The notes beneath the pieces are model-generated. The model saw nothing but the letters and a program-made list of their open reading frames with translations, was not told where the DNA came from and searched no databases. Of a DNA stretch of 64,000 nt, positions 1 through 11,200 are shown in pieces. How positions within the stretch are numbered: position 1 is the stretch's first letter; each line of letters starts with the position of its first letter. The position numbers and the translations under genes are program-made. The DNA comes from Exobasidium rhododendri. Taxonomy: Eukaryota > Basidiomycota > Exobasidiomycetes > Exobasidiales > Exobasidiaceae. The stretch covers positions 6,200,001-6,264,000 of the forward strand of contig CP110630.1 in the NCBI GenBank assembly GCA_026210745.1, written 5' to 3'.

Positions 1-1350
1 GTGGAGGGCAGAAGTTTCCATCATGGAAGGTTTGTACAGAAGCTGCGAAACAGGGCAAGGAAGCAGGAGGGAGTCACATCATTCGAGGCGAGTGTCACCA
101 AGATGATCGAAGACAAAGAAGGTCGAGTGCTGGGAGTGATGGCGCGCCTTGAAGGAGGAGAGACGATCAGGATAGAAGCCCCGCTCACCATCATCGCCGA
201 CGGATGCAATTCAAACTTCCGAAAGGCGAATGGATCGACGATTGAGCCCACCAAGCGATCACACTTTGTTGCCTTGGAGTTGGAAAATGCACCTCTGCCA
301 TCACCTCATCATGGTCATGTGGTCCTTGGCCCGGCCGGACCCACGCTTCTGTATCAGATCTCGTCCAAGGACACTCGCGTGCTCATCGATGTGCCTGGCG
401 TGAAGCTACTCTCGCAAAAGACTGGAGAACTTCAGTCGCACATTCGCAACAAGGTCATCCCGCAACTACCCGAAGTACTCCGTCCATGTGTTCTGAAAGA
501 GCTAGAGAAGGGAAAGGAGCTTCGTAGCATGCCAAACTCCTTCTTGCCGCCCAGCATGCAAGGTCAAAGCAAGAAAAGAAAAGGTGTGGTACTGGTTGGA
601 GATGCAATGAACATGCGACATCCGTTAACTGGAGGTGGAATGTCCGTTGGCTTGTGGGATGCCGTCCACCTGACCAATGAACTAGGTGGCGCCACTTGGA
701 GTCCTACCCCTAGATCGCCCGAGCAGACAGTGAAGGACCTGGAAGATTGGAATTCCCTGGGCGCTGGTCTTCGGAAGTGGCATTGGCGGCGAAAGGGACT
801 GGCGAGCGTCATCAACATCCTAGCTCAAGCGCTCTACAGCTTGTTTGGTGCCGATGACGAGAATTTGGAGGTGTTGCGAGAAGGCTGCTTCAAGTACTTT
901 GAGATGGGTGGAGAGTGCGTTGGGGGTCCTGTTCGACTGTTGTCAGGACTAGCACCGGAACCAATGCTACTCGTCTACCACTTCTTCAACGTCGCCATCC
1001 ACAGTATCTACTGCTTATTCGCACATCCTCGATACTTTGCATCTACACAGACCACGCGAAAGGCATACTGGACAGAGTACCCCGGCCTGGTCTGGAGAAG
1101 CTTCGCCGTATTCTACACCGCCTGTGTAGTCCTGCTACCTGTCGTCTTCACTGAGTTGAGAAGCAACGTGCCCACCTTCACAAAGCAACTCACTGGTCAA
1201 GACTCCAGAGCGGGTCTTTTTGGCTTGAACAGCACTGTTCTAGCGGTCTCGCTCGCGGCTTTCCTAGCGTATGCGTGGGGTACTCAGTCTATCGCTGGCA
1301 AGCAGAGCAATCTCAGTGGGATCCGCGACCTCGTCTTTTCCTCCTCATAG
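1..1350 (+). CDS. ERG1: Squalene epoxidase (squalene monooxygenase), C-terminal part
   Basis: Flavin monooxygenase that turns squalene into 2,3-oxidosqualene in the ER membrane, an early committed step of ergosterol synthesis and the target of allylamine antifungals. The frame is open from base 1, so the N-terminal FAD-binding Rossmann motif lies outside the window and the first residue is not a true start. Visible family marks: the DG motif region 'IIADGCNSNFRK', and the second FAD-binding motif 'VVLVGDAMNMRHPLTGGG' near residue 195 of this fragment, which is nearly invariant in squalene epoxidases. The last 100 residues hold hydrophobic stretches (YTACVVLLPVVF and STVLAVSLAAFLAYAW) that fit the usual C-terminal membrane anchor. 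It ends at TAG 1348-1350. No intron is seen in this part. Identification is firm; only the 5' end is missing. Confidence 0.96.
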   Translation: MEGRSFHHGRFVQKLRNRARKQEGVTSFEASVTKMIEDKEGRVLGVMARLEGGETIRIEAPLTIIADGCNSNFRKANGSTIEPTKRSHFVALELENAPLPSPHHGHVVLGPAGPTLLYQISSKDTRVLIDVPGVKLLSQKTGELQSHIRNKVIPQLPEVLRPCVLKELEKGKELRSMPNSFLPPSMQGQSKKRKGVVLVGDAMNMRHPLTGGGMSVGLWDAVHLTNELGGATWSPTPRSPEQTVKDLEDWNSLGAGLRKWHWRRKGLASVINILAQALYSLFGADDENLEVLREGCFKYFEMGGECVGGPVRLLSGLAPEPMLLVYHFFNVAIHSIYCLFAHPRYFASTQTTRKAYWTEYPGLVWRSFAVFYTACVVLLPVVFTELRSNVPTFTKQLTGQDSRAGLFGLNSTVLAVSLAAFLAYAWGTQSIAGKQSNLSGIRDLVFSSS

Positions 1351-1576
1351 CAGCACTTCCCTCGTCTTTTACCTCCCTCTCTCTCTGTCTCTCTCTCTCT
1401 TCCCCCTTCTCCTTCCCACCCTGACAATGCCGCCGGATGATCACCACCCTAAGTCGGTCGATACCAATTCTTTCACTCTAGATCATCGCTATTATATCAC
1501 GTAGATGCACACAATATCGTAATAGCATTGCAAGGCAATAAAATAACTTAAGAGCCGCATCATCGACGGTACAACT

Positions 1577-3809
1577 TCACTGAGGCTGCCAGAATCCTTC
1601 CAGGTCTTTGCAGGTGGGTCGAGTAGCCGCTCGAACGTCTAGTGCGGCGCTTTCGACGTGAGGAGGCGGTTCGAATTGGTCAATACAGGACGCCTGATCT
1701 ACCCACTCCCCCTCCAAGCCCTCTTGATCTCCATCGAAGAAATCGTCATGGAAGTCGATTTCTCGGCTTTCGATGTCATCCACCCAGTCAGTAGGATCTG
1801 CAGTGCCGGCGGCGTCAACAGAAGGATCAAAGGTAGTGTCGTAATACGCATCGATATAGATTGGTCGCTGCATCTTCCGACGATACGCAGCGTAATCGCC
1901 CATGACCGGATCCTGTTCCTCTCTCTCCTCCTGGAACATGTCTTGCAGCCTGCTCTCGTAGATTGCGTCGTCAAAGTTGTTACCTTCGATGTACTCGTGA
2001 TAGGCATTGTGTTGATCTCGCTGCTCTTCGCTGTAGAACGGCTCGTGCTGGTGCTGTCTGCAATGCGGGTAGTCAAGGAGGTCGTCGCTGATCTCAAGTG
2101 TGTCTTTGCTGGGCTGCACACCATCGCCTTGGTCGATTTCTGAGCGCATGATTTCCCATGTTTGTCCCTCGCCTCCACACTGCTGCTGCTGCTCCTTCTT
2201 CTCTTCTCTACTGTCCTCATCTACCATAGTGTACTCAATCGGTCTGCTGAATGGTAGGACTGGACCGCCTTGCTCTTCGTAAAGCTCTCTCAGACCTTGG
2301 AAGCCGTCCTCTCGACGAGTATGCTGGCCTCTCCATGCATTGGCATGCTGATGGGGCCGGTTGCCATCAAAGGCAAGGTAGGGTGGCAGGCCAGCATTCG
2401 CTACTTCAGGTGTCAGCTCAGGTGGACTTGGCAGGGGAACCTCTTTGACTGTCGGTGCGTCTACAGCAGTCGTCAAGGCGTCCATCCGTTGAGCACCCTC
2501 CCCTCCCTCGACTTGCGCTTTGCTTGTCTCTTTTGTGCTCTCCTTTTCTCGCTTTGCTCTATGCGGAGGGTCTGAGCAAGCAGAGCGAGATTCGCTGGTC
2601 TGAGTGACTGACGAGGCGGGCGACTCATCTTTTGCCTCTCGGTACTTCTTGATGCGTTCGTACAGAGATCGCAGTGCCTTGTCTACCTTTGCATCTACTC
2701 GATTGTGCTTCCCATCAGCATTGGCCCTCTTCCTCTCCTGGATTTCCCTCTTCAAGCTTTGTTCGCGCTCATTGAGTCGTCGACGTTGGCGCAGTCGTCG
2801 TGCTGAATCCTGCTCTTTTCGAGGCAAGTCATGCGAATCTGAAGGCAAATCAATCTCGCTCTCGCGGTCACTAGACTCAGACTCGGAGACCAGCTCCCTC
2901 TCCGATCGACGTCTTTTACCGGCACCTATTCGGGCCATCTCTTCCGGACCTTGATTTGGCAAGCTGTTCTTTGCAGCGACATGATGATGACCAGATGACA
3001 TGCCTTTGCCAAAGATGCCCTGAGTAGGCAGAGGATCAAGAAGAGACTAAAAATACAAGAGGCACTCTTTATCAGCGTCCGTCCTCCTCACCCCTCTTGT
3101 CTACCTTCTACGAAGTCTGATAAACTCACTGTGATGCGGCCTCGACCATGGTCATCGTAGGTAAATTGCTGGACGTGTTTGCTAAATCGCTTCTGTTGAT
3201 ACTCTCCCTGCTTCTCAGATCGCTGCTTTGACAGCCCAAGCTCGGCAGCTGACTCATTCGCATGATTGGTGCGGCAGTCGTCAATGTTCTCTCTCCTCCT
3301 CAATCTCTCGTTTCGCTTGGATTCTTCTTTGATTCGAGCTGCTTTGGATTTGCTCCGATCCTGGACTACGATGCCGGCTCGAAGATCTCCCTTTGGCCTG
3401 TGCCTTTGTAGCGGGTGTTGATCTCGCTCTGGGAAAGTTGCGTTTTTTTTAAGCTCAAGCAACAGAGATTGAAAACAAGTCTTCTTTGAAATCTCCTCTA
3501 CTCACTGTCTCGCTTTCCTGCCTCCTCTTTGGTCGACTCTCGCAATCTTCTTTTGCTCCCCCGTCTTTCCGTGCTTCCTCTACTGACGACACTTCCATCG
3601 ATGGAAGCAAAATGACCTCGTTTGCGCTTTATGTCCAGCTCTGGTTGCTCGTGTCCTTCATTGTCACTAGGAGCCTGCAGCGATGAACGGTAACCTTGAA
3701 CACGCTCTTCAACTGACATGTAGCCGACGTTCTCGAGACCGATCTTGAAGAGTGCGCGGTCCTCGAGCTCTTTCTTGTGAGCAGTGGTGTACTTTGACGC
3801 TCTTTTCAT
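1577..3809 (-). CDS. Uncharacterised charged protein, three exons
   Basis: Product not recognised. Exons 3809-3506, 3428-3130 and 3019-1577 join in phase to 681 residues. Donors are GTGAGT in both introns; acceptors are CCCAG and CTCAG. The N-terminus 'KYTTAHKKELEDRALFKIG' and 'VGYMSVEERVQGYRSS' looks like an ordered, conserved segment. A second ordered stretch crosses the exon 2/3 junction: 'FTYDDHGRGRIT' joined to 'GIFGKGMSSG'. Between and after these the chain is highly charged (RKKRR-rich, then acidic and Gln-rich) and probably disordered and nuclear. It ends with 'CKDLEGFWQPQ', a possible short docking motif. A TATA-like element lies 92 bp upstream of the ATG. The exon structure is inferred from splice signals only. 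The phase-0 join after RGRIT is attractive because it restores a coherent RGRITGIFGKG block. Confidence 0.7.
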
Positions 3810-3900
3810 CGTGCAAAATGTTCAGGCGGAGATGATGATGTCGAGTATGTGAAGACGTAAATTGCAGAGTGAAAGACGCGCGCATCGTCGATCCCCAGGC

Positions 3901-3906
3901 TTTATA
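3901..3906 (-). promoter_or_regulatory. TATA-like box upstream of the 1577-3809 gene
   Basis: Reading the minus strand gives CCTATAAAG with TATAAA at this position, about 92 bp upstream of the start codon at 3809. It lies in the 180 bp gap that follows the MED4 stop codon. Position and sequence fit a core promoter element; no experimental support. Confidence 0.4.
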
Positions 3907-3989
3907 GGAGGTTGAACCCTCTTCCACCACTTCTGTCATCGTTTTTGATGCCGTTTCAGCTTCGAGGTTTCCACTGCCCTTCAGGCACA

Positions 3990-5041
3990 TCAATTGAGAT
4001 CAAGTCCAAAGCCGTCCTCTTCTTCTTCCGCCGGAGCTTTTTGTCTTTGCACCTGAGTCGAAGTTCGTCTCTGTTGCCGACTTTCTGACGCTGTATCAGT
4101 CTGCTGCAATTGTAGCTCTTCTTCCTCACTACTCTGGAAGCCGCGCTTGTACGCTTCCCAGCTGAGTAAGGGGGTCTCCATCGCACTTCTTCTCATAGCA
4201 TGTATCGATGGGAAAGGCAGCTTATCTTGCAGATGAGAGGGGACTTGGCCAGCCTTGCTCTGATTGGCCGCTTCTTCACCTCCTTGGTAGAGGGGTCTAT
4301 GAGGCTGACCTGCCTCGCCCACTTCCTTCTCCTCCGCTGTCTCTTCTTCCTCGAGCTGCATCTTGAACCCTGGAGGTGCGGTGGTGGTCTGTGACAGCTT
4401 GTGCGCATACCTGATGATCTCATCATAAGCAATTGGATCTGTAGAAAAGTCATCGAAATCGAATGCACTCAGCGCCCGAGTCGCCACACTTCGCATACAA
4501 AGAGCTACCGCCACTCACGCTCTTCAGCTCGTTTCATCACCCTTGTTTCCTCCTCTCCCAGTTCGACCAAACGATTACACTGATTCCTCAAAACGCTCAA
4601 CTTCTTTATCTTGGTCTTGAGGTCGTTGTCTTGACTCTGTACAGTCGCTATCAGTTCTTGGATTCGCATTTGATTCCGAGCATGTCTTCTAGCTCGTGTG
4701 ACGAGATCAAAAAGGACTTCATCGAGGATTTGTATGCCCTGGGCGACTTGGGAGCTATCTGGTGTCACAAGCGTACCATTAGCGGCTTGACTTGAGAAGA
4801 GAGTACTCTGGCGCATTTTCTCTTGATGTCTACTGGACAGCAGATGAAGTCCATCGCGGACCAGCCGATTGATTTGCGATACCTGGGCAGCAATCACAGA
4901 GCGAGTAGACGTGGTCGAAGTGGAAGCTCGTTGCTCAATCAGTAAAAAATAGACGTTTGTCAAAGCCTGATACAGGGACACCACCGTCGTGAGCTGTCCT
5001 CGAATCCCGCCTCCCAGCTCCTTGATCCCTTCCGTTGTCAT
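3990..5041 (-). CDS. MED4: Mediator complex subunit 4
   Basis: Subunit of the Mediator middle module, which bridges transcription activators to RNA polymerase II in the nucleus. Exons 5041-4519 and 4438-3990 give 323 residues. The hallmark Med4 segment 'IIRYAHKLSQTTTAPPGF' starts soon after the exon junction, followed by 'LPFPSIHAMRRS', both typical of the family. The N-terminal half is helical with a predicted coiled coil, as usual. The intron 4518-4439 starts GTGAGT, ends TTTTCTACAG and keeps phase; nearer AG acceptors break the frame. The start is uncertain. An upstream mini-exon 5187-5158 (ATG then nine codons) can splice in phase to 5104 and would extend the N-terminus by about 31 residues, so 5041 is the conservative choice. 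An acidic C-terminus ends 'GFGLDLN'. Confidence 0.87.
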
Positions 5042-5475
5042 TCTCCAGTAACGACGATGCTTCCAGAGAGGCAAAAGGGGAGGTGAGGAAGAAATGAGGA
5101 ACGACTGACAATTAAGCTTTAGCGCGTCGAGATTGGGCACCGCGTAACCCTACTCACCTCTCTAGGCCACCACCTCCACACCAGCATTGCCCTCGCAGAG
5201 GGAGGAAACTGCCGCTCGTGACAAGTACCTTGAGCACTGCAAGACTGGCCCTGATCACACGATCTCACAATGCGCTTAAGAAGGTCGTTAAGGAATACTA
5301 TCGCAGCGTATGAACGTGTGTGTACAGGATCGCAAGGAGAGGGAAAGGAAAAGGGCAGAGTGTAGAAAGTGATAGTCCAATAAAGATGAGTGAAGGGAGA
5401 ATGCTTGATGATGACCAGTACGGAAGGCGACGTAAAGGGTAAGAGGGGGAGATGGCGGCAAGAAGAGATGCACGA
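5042..5475. other. Intergenic region between MED4 and SCH9
   Basis: Holds the MED4 5' region, including the possible mini-exon 5187-5158 with its 53 bp intron, and the 3' flank of SCH9. No other gene is supported; the 63-codon minus-strand ORF here is CT-rich and has no coding character. Confidence 0.5.
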
Positions 5476-7808
5476 TCAATGATTCATCTCTACGTCTGAC
5501 TGTCTAGATCCGTTTGTGCTCCCGTTGGACGAGCTTGGATGTCCTCTCATGAGCTCCTCTTCTGCTTCACTCATTCTTGTATCGCCGTTGGCCTTTCTAT
5601 TCGGACTAGGATCACGAGAATCGCTATCGTCCATCTGCATCTTGCTCATACCAAGTGAGGCACCTGCCAATCCAGATCCACCATTGCTGCCTCTCCTGCC
5701 TCCAAAGCTGCCGGAGACACTACCATCGAAAGTACCGCTGTAGCTAAATCCTCGGAATTTGTCCTGAACGGACTTCGTCAAGGGACCATCGTCCTCTTCA
5801 TCCTCCTCCTTTCTCCCCTTGCTGATGTCTAGAGCATTCACACGACTTGCTTCCCTCTCTCGAGCACTCTCACTGAGCAGTGTTCCCGCCTTAAGAGACT
5901 CGTTTGCTGACTCTGCATCGCCGTCAAAGCCTGGAATGAACGTCATCTGCTTCAAGTCTGTTTCGGTGAATTCAGGATCAAAGTTGGCAACCGATTCGTC
6001 CGACTCGACAGACGGCTTGAAAGGTGGAGTGAGCTGCTTTTCAGACAGAGCAACAAAGTCGATATCTTTGAAGAAGGCGTGGTTTTTGAGATCGAGTGCG
6101 TCGTGCTGTGCTCCCAAGCGATGTTTAGGATTGCGATTCAGCAGTCCCTTGACAAATTGCTTGCCATCATCGCCGATTGCACCCCTTGGAAACTTGATCT
6201 TGCCAAAACAGATGTTCCGATACATCTGTTGTGTGTCTTCGGCGTAAAAGGGACTCCAGCCACAGCACATCTCGAACAGCAGGACTCCCAAAGACCAGAA
6301 ATCGACCAATTTGGAGTAGCCTGACTCATCAAGCAGTACCTCTGGTGCCAAATATTCCGTCGTGCCGCAGAATGTGTTGGTCAGTTGACCAGCTCCTAGA
6401 TCCGGCTTACTCAGACCAAAATCACAGAGAGCAACATGTCCAGTAGCATCGAGTAGGATATTCTCCGGCTTCAGATCTCGATAGACAATGTCGTACTTGT
6501 GAAGATGCTCCAACGCCAAGACTAATTCCGCTATGTAAAATCTTGCTCGCTCTTCAGTGAATCTGCCCTCCCGTTGAAGATGCCAAAACAATTCCCCGCC
6601 AGACTTGTAGTCAGTGATAAAGTACAGCTCTTGAGCGCTCTGGAAGGAGAATTTCAGGCCGACCAGGAAAGGACAGTCTAGCGACTTTTCCAAAATCTTC
6701 CTCTCCCCCATCGTGTGCGAAACTTCCTTCTTGAGAGCAATCTCCTTCTTGGACAGCACCTTCATCGCGTAGATCCGCTTCGTATCCTTCTTCCTGACTT
6801 GGAACACTCGACCAAATGTACCCCTTCCGATCAGGCTGAGATACTCAAAGTCGGCTGGTGTGAGGTGTTTTTTAGTGGTAGCTCTTTCGTAGCTTACCTT
6901 GACCCTGATTTCCCCTCGTCCTTGATGGTCGTCTTCCTCGGCGTCGTCTCTTGCCACGAGTGGGTACCATTGATCTGTTGACACGCCATGTACCATTCGA
7001 GGTCGAATTAGTCGCATTCCCAAGAACCCTTCCTCCGTTGCATCACGATCGTACACGCTGATGTAGATGGGCTTGTCAGCAAGAACGACGTCAAATATGG
7101 CTTCATGCTCCCAGACTGGATTCTGAGGTGAGGCATCCGCGCCACCTTTGGCCGTCAGGGGCTTCCTGGCGATGAACTCATTCTGCTCAAAGGAGACGAC
7201 TGCGTATGGTTGACCGACACTGGCATGAAGACCACGACCTCCAATCAGTCGAACTATCAATCGCCCTCTAGGTGCCGATGTGTTGCGTGCAGTCGAAGTC
7301 GTGCCGGACGCTGTGTCGGGTTTCCCCTTGGAGGGTGGCATTTTCATTGTAAAGTCGGGCGCTGTGGAAGGTACGTTTGAGGTACATTTGGGCAGAGTGA
7401 GCATTCTCATCTTCAGAAGCGTCTTCCCTTTCTCGTGCAAACTGTATGCTCACCTGTCGTTGATATGCTCGTCGTCGGTACGCTGGCATAGCTTGTCACT
7501 CCTCCCGGTGTCCTAAGCCCAGGTGTCTGATCCCCGGGGTTCATATGCAGTAGACTCCCGCCACTGTTCCCTCTGCTGTGTGTAAGAACTCGAGCGGAGT
7601 TCTCTGCTCCCAAGGAGGGGGGCGAAAGAGAATCAAATGGATTCTTCTCATCCCGCTGAGAAGAGGACGCCTTTGGCGTTTCCTGTAGTAGTATTGAAGC
7701 CTGTCAGATCGGGCATTCGCATTGCTCCCATCACTAGCCAGTTGTCATGTTACTCACCTGGTCGCTAGGACCATTGGGCCAGAAGCCTTTCAACATGCTG
7801 GATGCCAT
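5476..7808 (-). CDS. SCH9: AGC protein kinase Sch9 (S6 kinase-like, C2 domain)
   Basis: Nutrient-responsive AGC kinase, a TORC1 effector that controls growth and stress resistance. Exons 7808-7758, 7682-7454 and 7361-5476 give 721 residues. The N-terminal exon encodes MASSMLKGFWPNGPSDQ. A C2 domain covers about residues 124-232. The kinase domain (about 261-522) has glycine loop 'IGRGTFGRV', catalytic loop 'YRDLKPEN', DFG in 'CDFGLSKPDLG' and the PDK1-type activation loop 'TNTFCGTTEYLAPE' (about 420). The segment 'YKSGGELFWHLQ' and 'LLNRNPKHRLGAQ' match Sch9 rather than Ypk1. The AGC tail holds hydrophobic motif 'KFRGFSYSG' (about 628), where the Ser/Tyr region would be the TORC1-linked site. 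A long Ser/Gly-rich tail follows. The three-exon model is needed to recover the N-terminus; all joins keep phase. Confidence 0.95.
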
Positions 7809-9411
7809 CGAGAAAGTAGCGAGCTTGGGTGGCTATTAAAGAGAGAGAAAAACTATGTAGTCGATCCGGTGATGGCGACGACTGACGTTGTGCGCCGCAG
7901 TGAGAGAGAGAGAGATAAGGACTGAAATCTGGATAGTGAGAGCGGAAGGCGCAAGTGAAGATCAATCTAGTCTCCGGGGCGGCTTCGACTGCGCTGCCGA
8001 AAGATGCGAGAAAGTACAGAGAGATAGTATATGAGTGCTATTCCTGTCCTACTCCGACGACGATGGACCTCAACCGAGTTGAAGGGTGGGGGGGGGGCAA
8101 GTTGTGTGTGCAGAGGTGAGAGACGTGAGAAAGCGAAGAGTGCAAAGTATGTGCGACAGATGTCGTGGTTGATGGTGATCCTAATCTACAGCGGCAAACG
8201 GGATGGGGAAGAGAAAAGACGGCAGAAAGACAAGCCAAGGACTGGATGGAATTCCCAAGTGCGACACCTTGGGTACAGTGGCTAAAATCCGAGCTAAATG
8301 AGTCCTCGACACTCAAATTCACCGGCTTTGCTGTGAAGCTTATCCTATACCTTGTGGCTATAATTGAAATTGAACACTTGAGCTTATCGGTCGTCGCGCT
8401 ATGACCACGTGCGCTGGACCGTGCTTGCCACATTGACCCGGGACAATGACAGGGAGGAAAAGGAAAGGCACACAATTTGCCGTCGAAGATTTAGCGTCCA
8501 AGGGCATTTTAGGATCCCCCGCTCACGGATCTCGAGATGCTGACTCTGTCACGCAGCAGGTCACTTTGACGTGCCCACTGTGTGTTTTGGTGGCACGTTA
8601 CTTAGAGCAGTGCTTTGAGGTAAAGCATCAGATCGCTATACGTCTCATGCATTGCAAGTGTTCGCACTAGGAGATCAAAGCAGATAGAGTATCTACTCCC
8701 CGACCTGACCTTGCTCCATCTGTCACGTAATCCTAATCAGCAGACATCATTCTCTCAACTGCTTTAGGCAATTGAGCGCTAAAGACTGACGGCTCTAGCG
8801 AACTTGAAACAGTCTGGTACCACGCCTCATCGTCCTCACCGTGGACTCAGAAAGCCAATGGCATGGAGTATAATCTATTGTCAACCTCATTGGCGACTGA
8901 GCCATATCGCCGTTGAAGGAGTGCTCGGCGAGTTTTGACACACAGACCTCTCATACTTGCGGGCAACTCTTTGCAAAATAGGTTGAGCAGAGACTTGCAC
9001 AATGTATTGCATACTGTACTTCACTCGGAAGATAAGACTTGTACGGGAAGGATGTGACTTGACCATATCGCGGAAGAACTTACCCATTGGACTTAAAATG
9101 CCCGAAAAGGGAAGACGCGTCTGACGCCACGTGGGTACGTTGCTCACCGGACTATTCCGCTGTGATTGGCCAAGCGAAGTGAGAAAGAGCGAGAAAGAGA
9201 AGATTTGGCATAGCAATTCACTCTTTAAGATTTCTCTCTTAGTAGTGACGAGGAGTTGAGAATCGTGAGACAGCAACACCTTGGAGAGCTACGCAGCCTC
9301 ACCTACATCTGGACAACTTACAGACCAATATCAGCCTTGTCTGTGGAACAATTGTCAAACAGGGGAGCAATCGGAAAGATATAGTCGCACGATTATAAAT
9401 CCATTATCAGC
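7809..9411. other. 1.6 kb intergenic region between SCH9 and COX5
   Basis: Divergent promoter region of SCH9 (-) and COX5 (+). Short overlapping ORFs exist on both strands (for example 8446-8670 and 8887-9279) but none shows a recognisable domain, a coherent start context or splice continuity. A run of ten G (8088-8097) and GA/CT-rich purine tracts are seen near the SCH9 start. No tRNA B-box with a matching acceptor stem was found. Confidence 0.5.
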
Positions 9412-10465
9412 ATGATTGCGCCAACGATCCGCAGTGGGCTGCTTCGTCAGCAAGTCCAGAGCACCAGTGTCCTTCGTGGAGCTATGGCGAAGCGAACGAT
9501 GGTGACTCAGGAAGAAAGATGGACAATCGCTACTGCAAAAGCAGCCGCGCAATCTAACTTGATTCCCGATGCTTCAGGAAAAGGTGGTGTAGATTTGTCA
9601 CTCGTCGTCCCAAACATCGAAGCAAGGTGGGCCAAGATGTCAAAAGAGGAGCAATACGGAGTGTTCAGACAACTAGAAGAAGTGCAGAGAAAGGACTGGA
9701 AAGAATTGAGCATGGATGAGAAGAAGGCTGGTAAGTGGCAGTGCAAAGAATGGGCGGAGCAGATGGTTTGAAAGATGCGATGGAGTAGTAGCGGAAATAT
9801 CGAGATGACCGCTGGGGAGCCGGTGGGGGATTTCTACTGGCTGAACTTTGCAGGCAACGGTGCTGATACAACCCTTCACGTCTTTCCTTACACAGCTTAC
9901 TTTGTCTCCTTTGGACCTCATGGACCACGCAAGGCTATCACCAAGCCCGGCCAAGGTATGCGAACTTTCGGTGGAGTAGTAGCCGTTCTCGGTGCCACAA
10001 CAGCACTGTTCTACGGACTCAGACACTTTGGTGAGTGGACTCGTGTATGAGGAGGAACTTGTGTCAGATCCTCGAGTCTGCCTTGAAGGATCAACGTTTC
10101 CTCTTCAAAGGCAGAGAAGCGATGGTGTGTAATAGGAGCTGACATGGTCTCTCTTCATCTCCCCTCTTCAGCCCGCCCTGCACCAAAGACATTTACGCCA
10201 GAATACCAACAGCAAATGACGGACCGGGCAAAGGAAGAGAACATAAACCCTATATCTGGTGAGTGGTGCTGCCGTCGAATCTCGCTCTAGCCTCCAACGC
10301 TCCGAGCTCACACGATAATCTCTCCCTTTCAGGTATTTCATCAGAAGGCTACAAGGGCAGCGGACATATCCAAAAGGTACGTCGTTAATTGCACGAACTC
10401 TGCTCTCGCCCACGCTCGGGACCCGTACTGACGTTGCCGTTCTCATCATGCAGTCATACGCCTAA
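9412..10465 (+). CDS. COX5: Cytochrome c oxidase subunit IV (yeast Cox5 type)
   Basis: Nuclear-encoded inner-membrane subunit of respiratory complex IV that contacts ATP/ADP and tunes the enzyme. Exons 9412-9730, 9896-10030, 10172-10258, 10333-10376 and 10454-10465 give 198 residues, all in phase. The first 30 residues (IRSGLLRQQ...LRG...KRT) are an Arg-rich mitochondrial presequence. The matrix domain carries 'EEQYGVFRQLEEVQRKDW', typical of COX IV. Exon 2 supplies 'AYFVSFGPHGPRK' and the single membrane helix 'GGVVAVLGATTALFYGL'. The intermembrane tail 'FTPEYQQQMTDRAKEENI' ends the protein. The last exon is only 12 nt (SYA and stop). If the last intron were kept, translation would end 11 bases later with VRR, so the exact C-terminus is uncertain. 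The family call is strong. Confidence 0.93.
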
Positions 10466-11200
10466 TATGCTCCTCTTATCTCTCGATGGACATAAAGGAA
10501 ATGAAGGACTCTGATGAGCTTTGTAGTTCGATAGAAGAAGCAAAAAATGTCATCATAATAAGCAATATTGCTGTCGACGCTATACGTCTTCGAGTCTGCC
10601 ATAGTGTGTGTGTGTGTGTCTTTGCTTTCTGGCCGTCCCCCTTGGTGAGAGAATCGAGTGCATTTACAGGTACGTCGTTGCCTGCCCCTTTCATTAAGAA
10701 CACTAAGAATTAATGAAAGAATCGAATTTTCGCGCTCTGGCGTCAACAAGTGAGAGAAATTGGAAATGTCAAGAAAAAAGTTAGGGCAGGCCCACGGAAG
10801 TGCTAATTTGAGAGCCGGTTTCAAAACACGCATCTGCATTACAAATTACAAGTTAATCAATATCATCTGGACTCTCGCACTATGACCCCACAAAAGGGGC
10901 GATTACAACATTCATCTGACAGAAGCAGTACTTTTCTCTGCATCACAGACCAGCTCTTCGCTGCAAATATCGTCGTTTCCGTCCATATCACTGTCTCCCC
11001 TTGTCACCCGAGCTCCTTCTCGCGAGCAGCCCTCGCTCTCCCCTTCCCATTCCCTGAGTTCGCTCTCTTTGTTTCCATCTTCGAAGGAAAAGAGCACTGC
11101 GACCGCCTTCTATCGACCTCGTCGTACGTGCGATAACAGGGCCGGCGACTAAAAAGAACTCCACTGAGACCAAGAGGAAGTAGTCACCAGGCCTGCCGAC
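10466..11200. other. Intergenic region upstream of the lipase gene
   Basis: Contains a (TG)n microsatellite at 10607-10620 and AT-rich sequence after it. A pyrimidine-rich stretch (10985-11075) precedes the lipase start and may be the promoter or 5' leader. No supported gene. Confidence 0.5.

Noticed and set aside
8887-9279. 130-codon minus-strand ORF in the SCH9-COX5 gap
   Set aside because: No recognisable motif, odd composition, overlaps the likely COX5 promoter and has no splice partners.
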